From: Dehalococcoidia bacterium UBA5627
Lineage (GTDB): Bacteria > Chloroflexota > Dehalococcoidia > Dehalococcoidales > UBA5627
Length of the DNA stretch: 5,334 nucleotides
Assembly: GCA_002421585.1 (NCBI GenBank)
Contig: DIKD01000122.1
Span: 1-5,334, forward strand
Reading direction: 5' to 3'
Shown here: positions 1-5,317 of the stretch, piece by piece
Layout of the letters: each line of letters begins with the position of its first letter
Position numbering within the stretch: position 1 is the stretch's first letter
Program-made: the position numbers and the translations under genes
Notes under the pieces: generated by a model
What the model saw: the letters and a program-made list of their open reading frames with translations, nothing else
Database searches by the model: none
What the model was told of the DNA's origin: nothing

Positions 1-170
1 AGAAAAATAATCCCGCTAATCCAAAACAGCGCGTAACACAAAGTACAGGCGACATTCCGCGGAAGATTAAGGCTCGGGATATCTTGCGGTTTTTCTTCCT
101 GTCTCTCCGCTTCTATGCGTGCTTTTTCCTCTTCATATATGCGACGCCTTTCTTCGGGAGTCAGTTCCAT
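1..170 (-). CDS. DUF4870-like membrane protein, N-terminal part (runs off window)
   Basis: This is a partial gene read leftward and cut by the left edge; 56 residues are visible. Residues 1-30 are highly charged (begins MELTPEERRRIYEEEKARIE) and should form a soluble helix. From about residue 38 a hydrophobic segment begins (NVACTLCYALFWISGIIF). That pattern, N-x-A-x-x-x-L-C-Y-x-L-x-W-x-S/T-G-I-I-F, resembles the first membrane helix of DUF4870 proteins, small multi-pass membrane proteins of unknown function. The start is well supported: AAGGAGA (177-183) lies 6 nt before the ATG at 168-170. The gene is divergent from the 5TM receptor gene. The family call comes from remembered motif similarity over one helix, so a TM2-like or other small membrane protein remains possible. 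The existence of the gene is more certain than its family. Confidence 0.72.
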   Translation of the reverse strand, partial: MELTPEERRRIYEEEKARIEAERQEEKPQDIPSLNLPRNVACTLCYALFWISGIIF

Positions 171-206
171 AGCTTATCTCCTTTGCAAAAAATCTCTGCA
201 AAAAAT

Positions 207-215
207 AATATAGCA
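207..215 (-). promoter_or_regulatory. Candidate extended -10 promoter for the DUF4870-like gene
   Basis: Read on the minus strand this is TGC followed by TATATT, an extended -10 element (TGn plus a 5/6 match to TATAAT). It would start transcription about 30 nt before the ATG at 170. No good -35 box lies at the expected distance. It shares the 171-286 spacer with the oppositely directed promoter of the 5TM gene. Confidence 0.4.
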
Positions 216-228
216 TACAACATTTTTA

Positions 229-257
229 TTGTGCATTTTTTTATTCAAATGTATAAT
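229..257 (+). promoter_or_regulatory. Sigma-70-like promoter for the 5TM receptor gene
   Basis: TTGTGC (229-234) and a perfect TATAAT (252-257) are separated by 17 nt. Transcription would begin near 264, leaving a leader of about 23 nt before the ATG at 287. The -35 match is only 3/6, but the -10 and the spacing are ideal. It would drive both the receptor and the metallopeptidase. Confidence 0.6.
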
Positions 258-286
258 ACCACAAAATAGTAGCGACAGGTGTGAAA

Positions 287-925
287 ATGTTGTGGATTTT
301 AAAACCGGTTATTACTATAATCTGTCTTATTATACTGGTAAGAATCGTTTCTCCGCGGGGATTCTTCCAGCGCATTCTTAACCGGAATGCCGGTTTTAAT
401 GATAAACTGACTGTTATCGTCATTTTCGGTTTGTTTTCGGTTTTCTGTACTTATATGGGAACGGAATTACCTTCCGGCGCTATTATCAACGTCAGGGATA
501 TGGCGCCGATGCTTGCCGGGCTTATTGGGGGACCGCTGATTGGCCTTGGTGCCGGGCTTATCGGCGGCATTCACCGTATTTTTCTGGAAGGCTTTACTCA
601 AATACCCTGCTCACTGGCAACAATTCTGATAGGGCTAATGGCAGGATACGTAAATCTATGGATTATCCGCCAAAAGGGACGCATAGAATTCATCAAGATA
701 CACTGGGCAGCTCTCTTTGCAATTGTAATGGAATTATTCCATATGGGATTAATCCTGCTTATCGCCCGCCCCTTTGACGAGGCACTCGAAATCGTTAAAA
801 CGATTATCCTTTCGATGACACTGGCAAACACCATCGGAGTATCACTGGGTTTGCTTCTTATTAAAAAAATGGCAATAGACAAATATATATCGGAACACAT
901 AAAAAAAGAAGGACAAGCGGTATAA
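287..925 (+). CDS. Stand-alone LytS/YhcK-type 5TM receptor domain membrane protein
   Basis: A membrane protein of 212 residues with about six hydrophobic segments (roughly 2-19, 41-58, 72-95, 105-126, 139-161, 170-192). The central part matches the 5TMR-LYT signature (PF07694): N68-x-R70-D71, then LAGLIGGP ending at P83, GAGLIGGIHR ending at R97, then GF and a small-residue helix. In LytS and YhcK this domain is the membrane sensor in front of a kinase or GGDEF output domain. Here the protein stops after the last helix with a short basic tail, so it has no output domain. I chose the ATG at 287 because AGGTG (277-281) lies 5 nt upstream; a GTG at 281 would add two residues but has no ribosome binding site. 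The metallopeptidase gene follows after 7 bp. The fold could also be read as an ECF-transporter S component, since both are small, glycine-rich multi-helix proteins. Ligand unknown. Confidence 0.82.
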   Translation: MLWILKPVITIICLIILVRIVSPRGFFQRILNRNAGFNDKLTVIVIFGLFSVFCTYMGTELPSGAIINVRDMAPMLAGLIGGPLIGLGAGLIGGIHRIFLEGFTQIPCSLATILIGLMAGYVNLWIIRQKGRIEFIKIHWAALFAIVMELFHMGLILLIARPFDEALEIVKTIILSMTLANTIGVSLGLLLIKKMAIDKYISEHIKKEGQAV

Positions 926-932
926 GTTAAGT

Positions 933-1313
933 ATGGACAGAGAAAGATTCGAACAACTGGTAGTAAAAGCCATTGAAAACCTGCCGGAGGAATTCTTGGC
1001 ATTGATGGATAATGTCGATGTGGTGGTAGAAGACTATGCGACATCGGAACAGATCGAAAGCGAAGAGACTGAAAACGGAACACTCTTACTGGGGCTTTAC
1101 GAGGGAATACCGCAGACCTGCCGCGGCAGTTATTACGGCATGGTAGTACCGGATAAAATAACCATTTTCCAAAAAGCCATCGAATCGATAGCGGTCACGG
1201 ATGATGAAATCGAGCGGCAGATACAAAAAACGGTAAGGCACGAAATAGCCCACCACTTCGGCAGCAGCGAGGAAAAATTGCGTGAAATAGAAGGCTTCGA
1301 CGAAGAGTATTAG
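933..1313 (+). CDS. Zincin-like metallopeptidase family protein (PF06262 type)
   Basis: A soluble 126-residue protein. The zinc-binding helix is HEIAHHFG at residues 103-110, giving H103-E104-x-x-H107 with E104 as the expected catalytic residue. The rest follows the PF06262 pattern: an N-terminal FEQLVVKAIENLPEEF, then a DNVDVVVED strand, then LLGLYEGIP (51-60), RGSYYG and PDKITIF (73-79). Members are small (about 115-130 residues) cytoplasmic zincins whose physiological substrate is not known to me. The start at 933 has no convincing Shine-Dalgarno sequence, and the gene lies 7 bp after the receptor stop, so translation is probably coupled. The C-terminus is acidic (GFDEEY). Its stop overlaps the stop of the convergent zinc-ribbon gene. 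Family call is firm; proteolytic activity is inferred from the motif. Confidence 0.88.
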   Translation: MDRERFEQLVVKAIENLPEEFLALMDNVDVVVEDYATSEQIESEETENGTLLLGLYEGIPQTCRGSYYGMVVPDKITIFQKAIESIAVTDDEIERQIQKTVRHEIAHHFGSSEEKLREIEGFDEEY

Positions 1314-1564
1314 TAGATAACGCTCTTCTTTTGATAATTATCGACGGTTAACTTCTCCCTGTCACCTGCTTTCTCCGGGTCCTTCAGAGAAAACTCGATT
1401 ATGCTGTTACACTTGGTGCAACGGCTGTAAAAACTATCGACCTCTCTGAAATCCAGCGTTACCTGAGCACCGGGCCCGCTCTTGGTTTCGAAGTTTGCCA
1501 ATTTTTCCCCGCAACCGGGGCACTCCGCATCCGCATCCAGCGATACAAAATCGATCTCATGCAT
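1310..1564 (-). CDS. Small C4 zinc-ribbon protein of unknown function
   Basis: An 84-residue protein with two CxxC knuckles, CPGC at 15-18 and CTKC at 49-52, 30 residues apart, as in a four-cysteine zinc ribbon. Between them is a strand-like segment (AQVTLDFREVDSFYSR). After the second knuckle comes a polar tail with many lysines. No catalytic domain or membrane segment is visible. The ATG at 1562-1564 is preceded by GGTGGTGA (minus strand, 1569-1576), a reasonable ribosome binding site. A promoter lies just upstream (1599-1627), so it appears to be its own transcription unit. It converges on the metallopeptidase and shares four bases with it. Zinc binding is inferred from the cysteines; a role in nucleic-acid or protein binding would be a guess. 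Confidence 0.8.
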   Translation of the reverse strand: MHEIDFVSLDADAECPGCGEKLANFETKSGPGAQVTLDFREVDSFYSRCTKCNSIIEFSLKDPEKAGDREKLTVDNYQKKSVIY

Positions 1565-1598
1565 AGAGTCACCACCAAAATATTATTTACCAGATTAC

Positions 1599-1627
1599 AG
1601 CATATAACTTAATCTTATTTTTAACAA
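1599..1627 (-). promoter_or_regulatory. Sigma-70-like promoter for the zinc-ribbon gene
   Basis: On the minus strand, TTGTTA (1622-1627) and TATGCT (1599-1604) are 17 nt apart, each a 4/6 match to consensus. Transcription would start near 1592, giving a leader of about 28 nt. One copy of a 9-bp direct repeat covers the -35 box. Confidence 0.5.
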
Positions 1628-1642
1628 GTACCATTTTAACAA
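1619..1642. repeat. Two 9-bp direct repeats overlapping the zinc-ribbon promoter
   Basis: TTTTAACAA occurs at 1619-1627 and again at 1634-1642, a 15-bp period. The first copy coincides with the -35 element of the leftward promoter. Such a pair could be an operator, but the region is AT-rich, so chance is possible. Confidence 0.35.
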
Positions 1643-1680
1643 TTTTATATTATTTTTGTAACCCCCCACAGAGAATATTT

Positions 1681-1710
1681 TTGCCATTATTTATACCAAG
1701 GTGATATACT
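1681..1710 (+). promoter_or_regulatory. Strong promoter with extended -10 for the 29-residue peptide gene
   Basis: TTGCCA (1681-1686) and TATACT (1705-1710) are 18 nt apart, and the -10 is preceded by TGA (1702-1704), making a TGn extended -10. Transcription should start near 1717, only about 18 nt before the ATG at 1735. This is the best-formed promoter in the window. Confidence 0.68.
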
Positions 1711-1734
1711 AGCTTTCAATATTTGGAGGGATTA

Positions 1735-1824
1735 ATGAGCACCCGGGGTATGTTAAGACTGATCGGTTTAGTCGTTTTTATCGGCGTTATTGTTACCGTA
1801 ATAGCAATTTTAACAGGGTGCTGA
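1735..1824 (+). CDS. Small single-pass membrane peptide, 29 residues
   Basis: A short gene that standard length cut-offs would skip. It encodes 29 residues: a basic N-terminus (MSTRGMLR), then a continuous hydrophobic stretch from about residue 9 to 28 (leucine, isoleucine, valine and glycine rich), ending in Gly-Cys before TGA. GGAGGG (1725-1730) is a near-perfect ribosome binding site 4 nt before the ATG, and a well-formed promoter lies at 1681-1710. The three signals line up in the correct order and spacing, which is why I regard it as real. Arg residues at 4 and 8 predict the N-terminus stays in the cytoplasm. It is independent of the dUTPase, which starts 160 bp further on. I do not recognise a family. 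It could be a small membrane regulator, a subunit of a larger complex, or a type I toxin-like peptide; I saw no clear antisense promoter to support the last option. Confidence 0.65.
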   Translation: MSTRGMLRLIGLVVFIGVIVTVIAILTGC

Positions 1825-1878
1825 TATTTTTTTAAGTACGTTTTTCTATATCCTCTAAAATATTTTTCTTGACCATAT

Positions 1879-1895
1879 TTAATATCTGTTATTAA
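1879..1895. repeat. AT-only inverted repeat upstream of the dUTPase gene
   Basis: TTAATA (1879-1884) and TATTAA (1890-1895) form perfect 6-bp arms around a 5-nt centre, TCTGT. It lies next to a TTGACC box (1869-1874) that resembles a -35 element. It could be an operator, but the arms are weak pairs and it is not a terminator because no T-run follows. Confidence 0.25.
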
Positions 1896-1921
1896 CCCGG
1901 TTTATAGACCTGTGATTTCTC

Positions 1922-1930
1922 TGATATACA
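1922..1930 (+). promoter_or_regulatory. Candidate extended -10 promoter for the dUTPase gene
   Basis: TGA followed by TATACA, which shares the first eight bases TGATATAC with the extended -10 of the upstream peptide gene. It would start transcription near 1937, about 48 nt before the dUTPase ATG. No good -35 box is present at 17-18 nt, so support is modest. Otherwise the spacer 1825-1984 is AT-rich and shows no gene. Confidence 0.35.
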
Positions 1931-1984
1931 GCAATTATTAAGTAGTATTAAGAAATCTAATACTGATACCGAAAGGCGCCGAAC

Positions 1985-2497
1985 ATGTCCACCGTTTTAT
2001 CAAAATATGATATTCAAAAATTATTGACCTCTAATCCGCCGCTGATAGAAGGCTTTCTGAACTTGGAAGAACAGTTGCAGCCGAACGGTGTGGACTTTAC
2101 GCTTCGCGATATCTTTTCACTGCAATCCGCCGGCAGAATCGCGATTGACAACAAAGAAAGAGCAGTTTCAAAACAATCCCAACTGGCATTTGATGAAAAC
2201 GGATTCATTCACCTGATGCCCGGCATATACAGTATTACCTACAACGAAATTGTCAATTTACCCAAAAATGTGATGGCGCTGGCAACACCGAGGTCAAGCC
2301 TTTTACGCTGCGGGGTAACCGTTAATACCGCTGTCTGGGATGCCGGTTATTCGGGGCGCTCGGAATCCCTTCTGGTAGTATATAATCCCGAGGGATTTGA
2401 ACTGCAAAAAGACTCCAGAGTAGTCCAACTGGTTTTCTTTCGACTAACGGGAGAAACCGAGGGTTACAACGGTACCTACCAGAGAGAAAATACCTAA
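1985..2497 (+). CDS. dut: dUTPase of the archaeal-type dCTP deaminase/dUTPase family
   Basis: A cytoplasmic enzyme of 170 residues, expected to hydrolyse dUTP to dUMP and pyrophosphate, keeping uracil out of DNA and supplying dUMP for thymidylate synthesis. Motifs in order: QPNGVDFTL (32-40), the DCD/DUT motif with D37; PRSSLLRCG (102-110), the phosphate-binding segment; TAVWDAGYSGRSE (115-127), with D119 at the position of the catalytic aspartate; NPEG and R145-VVQLVFF (to 152); and a C-terminal YNGTYQ (161-166). The WDxGYxGRxE form and the two extra residues after it resemble the archaeal dUTPase subfamily rather than classical trimeric Dut. I do not see the catalytic glutamate context LE-x-x-N of dCTP deaminase, so deamination is unlikely, though a bifunctional enzyme cannot be excluded. 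AAAGG (1972-1976) lies 8 nt before the ATG. The gene converges on the lipid kinase with only 3 bp between stops. Confidence 0.85.
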   Translation: MSTVLSKYDIQKLLTSNPPLIEGFLNLEEQLQPNGVDFTLRDIFSLQSAGRIAIDNKERAVSKQSQLAFDENGFIHLMPGIYSITYNEIVNLPKNVMALATPRSSLLRCGVTVNTAVWDAGYSGRSESLLVVYNPEGFELQKDSRVVQLVFFRLTGETEGYNGTYQRENT

Positions 2498-2500
2498 ACG

Positions 2501-3415
2501 CTAAAGCGCCAGACTGAGCGCAGCCGGGATTATGCGAAAAGAAGCCGGACATTCTCCCAGGAATTCCCCGTCAGCCTGGATTACTACTTTCTCGGTTGAT
2601 TTTATGCTAACACTGGAAGCCCTTTCGATTTTTACCATAGGATGTGTGATATGGGTACCCTTATAAATCTTGGGAAATGTTTTTAAGAGGTCAAACTTAT
2701 TTATATCCCCGACGCAAACAACATCGAAAAAACCATCGTAAATATCAGCCTGGGGTGCAATGCACATACCACCACCGAAATAGCATCCGTTAGCCATAAC
2801 CATCGTTAAAACCTTTCTCTCATCGCACATCTCACCAAGGCAGACGTTTATGTTCCTGTTCTTATAGCTGACAACGGCTTGAAGCAGACCGAGCACATAA
2901 GGCACGGTTCCCCCGAATATTTTCGGCAGGCGGCTGGAAGCCTCTATCGCCTGAGCATCAAAACCGACACCGGCCGAATTGATAAAATAGCGCTTGCAGG
3001 ATTGCCCGTCTTTAACATATTCCACTATCCCGACATCAATCATACGCTTTTTTATCTCGTGCAGGGATGCACAGGCTTTCACATAATCCTTGGTAATACC
3101 GGCAGTACGGATAAAATCACCGCCGGTTCCTGTGCTTATAATACCGATAGTTGCTTCGCTGGCATCTTTGGACAGCATTATACCGTTAGCTACCTCGTTT
3201 ACGGTTCCGTCCCCACCCACAGCCACTAAAAACTGATAACCACTCGCAGTCGCCTCCCGGGCAAGCTCTATGGCATGACCGATACCTTCGGTATACTGAT
3301 ATTCAAAAGGCATTCCGCCGCTTTGTAACAATTCGTTAATCATGGGCCATTTGCGATAAGTGGTTTTAGACCCGGCAACGGGATTAACAATCACCTTGGT
3401 TTTTAATGCCACCAT
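2501..3415 (-). CDS. Diacylglycerol kinase family lipid kinase (YegS/BmrU type)
   Basis: A full-length 304-residue protein of the DAGK catalytic family (PF00781), which transfers phosphate from ATP to a lipid hydroxyl such as diacylglycerol at the inner membrane face. Visible motifs: NPVAG (11-15); the nucleotide-binding GGDGTVNEV (67-75); GTGGDF (96-101), where many members have GTGND; NSAGVGFDA (146-154); a family segment NGCYFGGGM leading to APQADIYDG (209-228); and QADGE (280-284), the D-G-E triplet that belongs to the active site in family members such as S. aureus DgkB. No membrane segment is seen, as usual for this soluble, membrane-associated family. The ATG at 3413-3415 has AAAGGAAC about 14 nt upstream, rather far, and no better in-frame start. 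It follows the ABC permease by 45 bp on the same strand, probably in one operon. The lipid substrate cannot be read from sequence. Confidence 0.9.
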   Translation of the reverse strand: MVALKTKVIVNPVAGSKTTYRKWPMINELLQSGGMPFEYQYTEGIGHAIELAREATASGYQFLVAVGGDGTVNEVANGIMLSKDASEATIGIISTGTGGDFIRTAGITKDYVKACASLHEIKKRMIDVGIVEYVKDGQSCKRYFINSAGVGFDAQAIEASSRLPKIFGGTVPYVLGLLQAVVSYKNRNINVCLGEMCDERKVLTMVMANGCYFGGGMCIAPQADIYDGFFDVVCVGDINKFDLLKTFPKIYKGTHITHPMVKIERASSVSIKSTEKVVIQADGEFLGECPASFRIIPAALSLAL

Positions 3416-3460
3416 CTTTTTAATCAGGTTCCTTTCTGTTTAAGATAATCCCTTTTCTTT

Positions 3461-4264
3461 CTAGCTTAATTGCCTTCGGTTGGTTATGATAAGACTGGAG
3501 TTAAGACCGACTACCAGATATATAACCATTGCAAGTACACTGCGCCCGATATCGGGGCTTTCCAGCTCAAACGGGAAATTACCCATCTCCTCAAGAGGTA
3601 CGAACTCTGCCAGCATAAGCTCAATTCCACCATACACCATTGTAATACTGTCGCCCGCGGTTGAAATCAAAAACCAGTATGGTTGTCCTGCCAGCATCAG
3701 AACGCTCTCGACAACCCCCGAGATTACCATAATCAGTACCAATGTCATAACCGTAGCCCCCATAGCACCCTTCGATACCGCACTGAAAAAGAAGGTTACG
3801 GCAACAATGCACGCCCCATAGAGCATGCATAATCCGAATGACTGCGCTGTTTCGACGGGGATGGTCTGATATATTACCAAAAGAGAAACACATACTACAA
3901 TATAAGCAACAACTGTCAATATGGCTACAGCCAGACAACCGGCAATGTATTTTCCAAGGACCAGTGTAGTTCGCTTGACGGGGTTGGTAAATAACATAAA
4001 ACCGGTTTTGTTCTCGAATTCACCGGCTATGGCATCCCCTGAAAAGAATATGGCGCCGATGACAGCCATAGTGGGACCTATAGAAAGCAGCGTTGCCATC
4101 AGGTTTACACTTTCGGGATAACCGCCCATCAAAGCAGGGAAACCGGCAAGGACTGCCGCTTCGGTAACAAGCACCAGCAGCAGGATTACATAAACTCTCT
4201 TGCGGCGAATATGTTTCAAAAACTCATAGCCGGTAACTATTCCCAGCCGCTTTAACTCATTCAA
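3461..4264 (-). CDS. ABC-2 type transporter permease
   Basis: An integral membrane protein of 267 residues with about six helices (roughly 24-46, 54-76, 107-131, 144-163, 169-192, 241-262). Between helices 2 and 3 it has the typical ABC-2 segment GDAIAGEFENKTGFMLFTNP followed by a basic KRTTLVLGKY, the cytoplasmic stretch that contacts the ATPase. A polar loop of about 45 residues precedes the last helix. It begins with TTG at 4262-4264, overlapping the end of the ATPase gene by 8 nt, with GGGGG about 6 nt upstream as the likely ribosome binding site; the nearby ATG is out of frame and meets a stop at once. Translation is thus probably coupled to the ATPase, and the two form one exporter, expected as two ATPase and two permease subunits. 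The substrate is unknown; relatives export antibiotics, sodium or lipids. Confidence 0.9.
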   Translation of the reverse strand: MNELKRLGIVTGYEFLKHIRRKRVYVILLLVLVTEAAVLAGFPALMGGYPESVNLMATLLSIGPTMAVIGAIFFSGDAIAGEFENKTGFMLFTNPVKRTTLVLGKYIAGCLAVAILTVVAYIVVCVSLLVIYQTIPVETAQSFGLCMLYGACIVAVTFFFSAVSKGAMGATVMTLVLIMVISGVVESVLMLAGQPYWFLISTAGDSITMVYGGIELMLAEFVPLEEMGNFPFELESPDIGRSVLAMVIYLVVGLNSSLIITNRRQLS

Positions 4265-4982
4265 TCGGAACCCCCGTCAACTGAAGATAAGCGTTCTCCA
4301 AAGAATTGTATTTTTGCTCCAATGCTTCTATGCTGTCATAACCGAGTAACCTGCCATGGTCGATTATAGCGACGTGTTGGCATATTTGAGCGACTTCGCT
4401 TAATTGATGGGAAGCAAAAAAGACCACTTTGTCCTTTCCGGTTTCTACAATTATCTGGCGAAATTCAATCACTGCCCTGGGGTCCAACCCCAATGCGGGC
4501 TCGTCAAGGATTAAAATGGGAGGGTCGTGCAGTAATGCCTGTGCCAGCGCCAGACGCTGCTTCATACCGCGTGAGAACTTTTCTATCTTCACATTAAGCC
4601 ATTGTTCCAGACTTACCAGATTGATGACCTCAGTGATACGTTTATTCAAATTGTTGCCGCTCATACCTCGCAGCCTGCCGAAATAGTTAAGGGTCTCTTT
4701 TGGAGTTAAAAAACCGTAGAACTCAGGCGTTTCGATAATAGTACCTATTTGCGAGAGCGCTTTTTCTTTTTGGGTAGCGATATTAAAGCCTTTGATATAC
4801 GCTTTGCCGGAAGTGGCACGGATGAGCCCGCAGAGTATTTTCAGTGTAGTGCTTTTACCGGCGCCGTTAGGACCTAAAAACCCGACGTTTTCATTGCCCT
4901 CTATCGTAAGGGATACGTTATCCAGCGCCAGAAAGCTATTATAATACTTCGTTAGATTTTCGATTACGATAGGTTCGTTCAT
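4257..4982 (-). CDS. ABC transporter ATP-binding protein (BcrA/NatA-like)
   Basis: A complete 241-residue ATPase subunit. Walker A is GPNGAGKST (37-45), the signature is FSRGMKQRL (136-144), Walker B is ILILDEP (156-162) with E161 as the catalytic glutamate, the D-loop is GLD (165-167), and the switch histidine is H192 in SHQ. The Q-loop region reads IGTIIETPEFYGFLT (79-93), with Glu84 where many ABC ATPases have Gln; this is common in BcrA-type self-resistance exporters. The C-terminal ENAYLQLTG also resembles that group. The gene begins the operon: promoter at 5058-5086, ATG at 4980-4982, only a weak ribosome binding site (TAGAGAT on the minus strand). It overlaps the permease by 8 nt. It is expected to be cytoplasmic and to power export through that permease. 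Function as an ABC ATPase is certain; bacitracin-type resistance is a guess. Confidence 0.94.
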   Translation of the reverse strand: MNEPIVIENLTKYYNSFLALDNVSLTIEGNENVGFLGPNGAGKSTTLKILCGLIRATSGKAYIKGFNIATQKEKALSQIGTIIETPEFYGFLTPKETLNYFGRLRGMSGNNLNKRITEVINLVSLEQWLNVKIEKFSRGMKQRLALAQALLHDPPILILDEPALGLDPRAVIEFRQIIVETGKDKVVFFASHQLSEVAQICQHVAIIDHGRLLGYDSIEALEQKYNSLENAYLQLTGVPIE

Positions 4983-5057
4983 AAAATAATCTCTATTTTA
5001 TTTCCCCGTATCAAAGTGATAACTATATGATTGTACCATAAAAAACATAGGCAATGA

Positions 5058-5086
5058 ATTATAGCCCTGCTACTTTCAACTGATAA
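5058..5086 (-). promoter_or_regulatory. Sigma-70-like promoter for the ABC transporter/lipid kinase operon
   Basis: On the minus strand, TTATCA (5081-5086) and a perfect TATAAT (5058-5063) are 17 nt apart. Transcription would start near 5051, giving a leader of about 70 nt. A second candidate, TGG plus TACAAT (5030-5038, extended -10), lies closer to the gene. An 8-bp inverted repeat, AAAGTGAT (5013-5020) and ATCACTTT (5086-5093), brackets the region. Confidence 0.55.
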
Positions 5087-5135
5087 TCACTTTTTGATCA
5101 GAAATGGGGATTTGCCAGGGATGACGATTATGTAC

Positions 5136-5240
5136 CGTCTTTGCGAGTTATGCAGGGCGGAACGCAGCCCCGACACATCGGGACCGCGTGGTTCGGCAGG
5201 CTCACCATGAACGGAATTTGTTGTGGCTCCTCGCAATGAT
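5136..5240. repeat. MITE-like intergenic repeat unit with inverted TTGCGAG ends
   Basis: A non-coding unit of about 105 bp bounded by TCTTTGCGAG (5138-5147) and CTCGCAATGA (5230-5239), which are inverted complements at 9 of 10 positions. Inside are a small perfect hairpin, CCCGA-CACA-TCGGG (5169-5182), and a module (5190-5214) beginning GGTTCGGCAGGCTCACC and ending in GAACGG. I recall modules of both kinds recurring between genes in Dehalococcoidia and other environmental bacteria. No transposase is present. The reading frame across it (5087-5290, minus) looks like translated repeat. Confidence 0.55.
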
Positions 5241-5289
5241 AGGTGACAGGATGGAATTACCCTCATCCGTCTCGCATTGCTGCTCGACA

Positions 5290-5307
5290 CCTTCCCCCAG
5301 GGGAAGG
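5290..5307. repeat. GC-rich perfect palindrome hairpin
   Basis: CCTTCCCC (5290-5297) and GGGGAAGG (5300-5307) are perfect complements around CA, which would fold as a stem with a small loop. It is followed by CTTTAAAAA rather than a T-run, so it is not a standard terminator in either direction. It appears to be another module of the repeat patchwork. Confidence 0.5.
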
Positions 5308-5317
5308 CTTTAAAAAT

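Noticed and set aside
84..269. 61-codon frame on the plus strand
   Set aside because: It overlaps antisense to the DUF4870-like gene, which has a strong ribosome binding site, and continues through the AT-rich promoter spacer.
598..1083. 161-codon frame on the minus strand
   Set aside because: It is antisense to the 5TM receptor and metallopeptidase, both of which match known families. The frame itself shows no domain.
1735..1824. The 29-codon frame as a leader peptide controlling the dUTPase
   Set aside because: The dUTPase starts 160 bp downstream, no attenuator hairpin is visible and the codons show no regulatory run. An independent gene is simpler.
2499..2508. CGCTAAAGCG palindrome after the dUTPase stop as a terminator
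   Set aside because: The loop is only 2 nt, the stem is 4 bp and there is no T-run in either direction.
2879..3229. 116-codon frame on the plus strand
   Set aside because: It is a shadow of the lipid kinase, whose motifs are intact on the other strand.
3480..3938. Frames on both strands inside the permease gene
   Set aside because: They lie in other frames of a clear ABC-2 permease with six helices and have no start signals.
5087..5290. 67-codon frame on the minus strand
   Set aside because: It runs through the inverted-repeat modules, and its sequence (containing RGATTNSVHGEPAEPRG) is the usual false translation of such repeats. It has no ribosome binding site.
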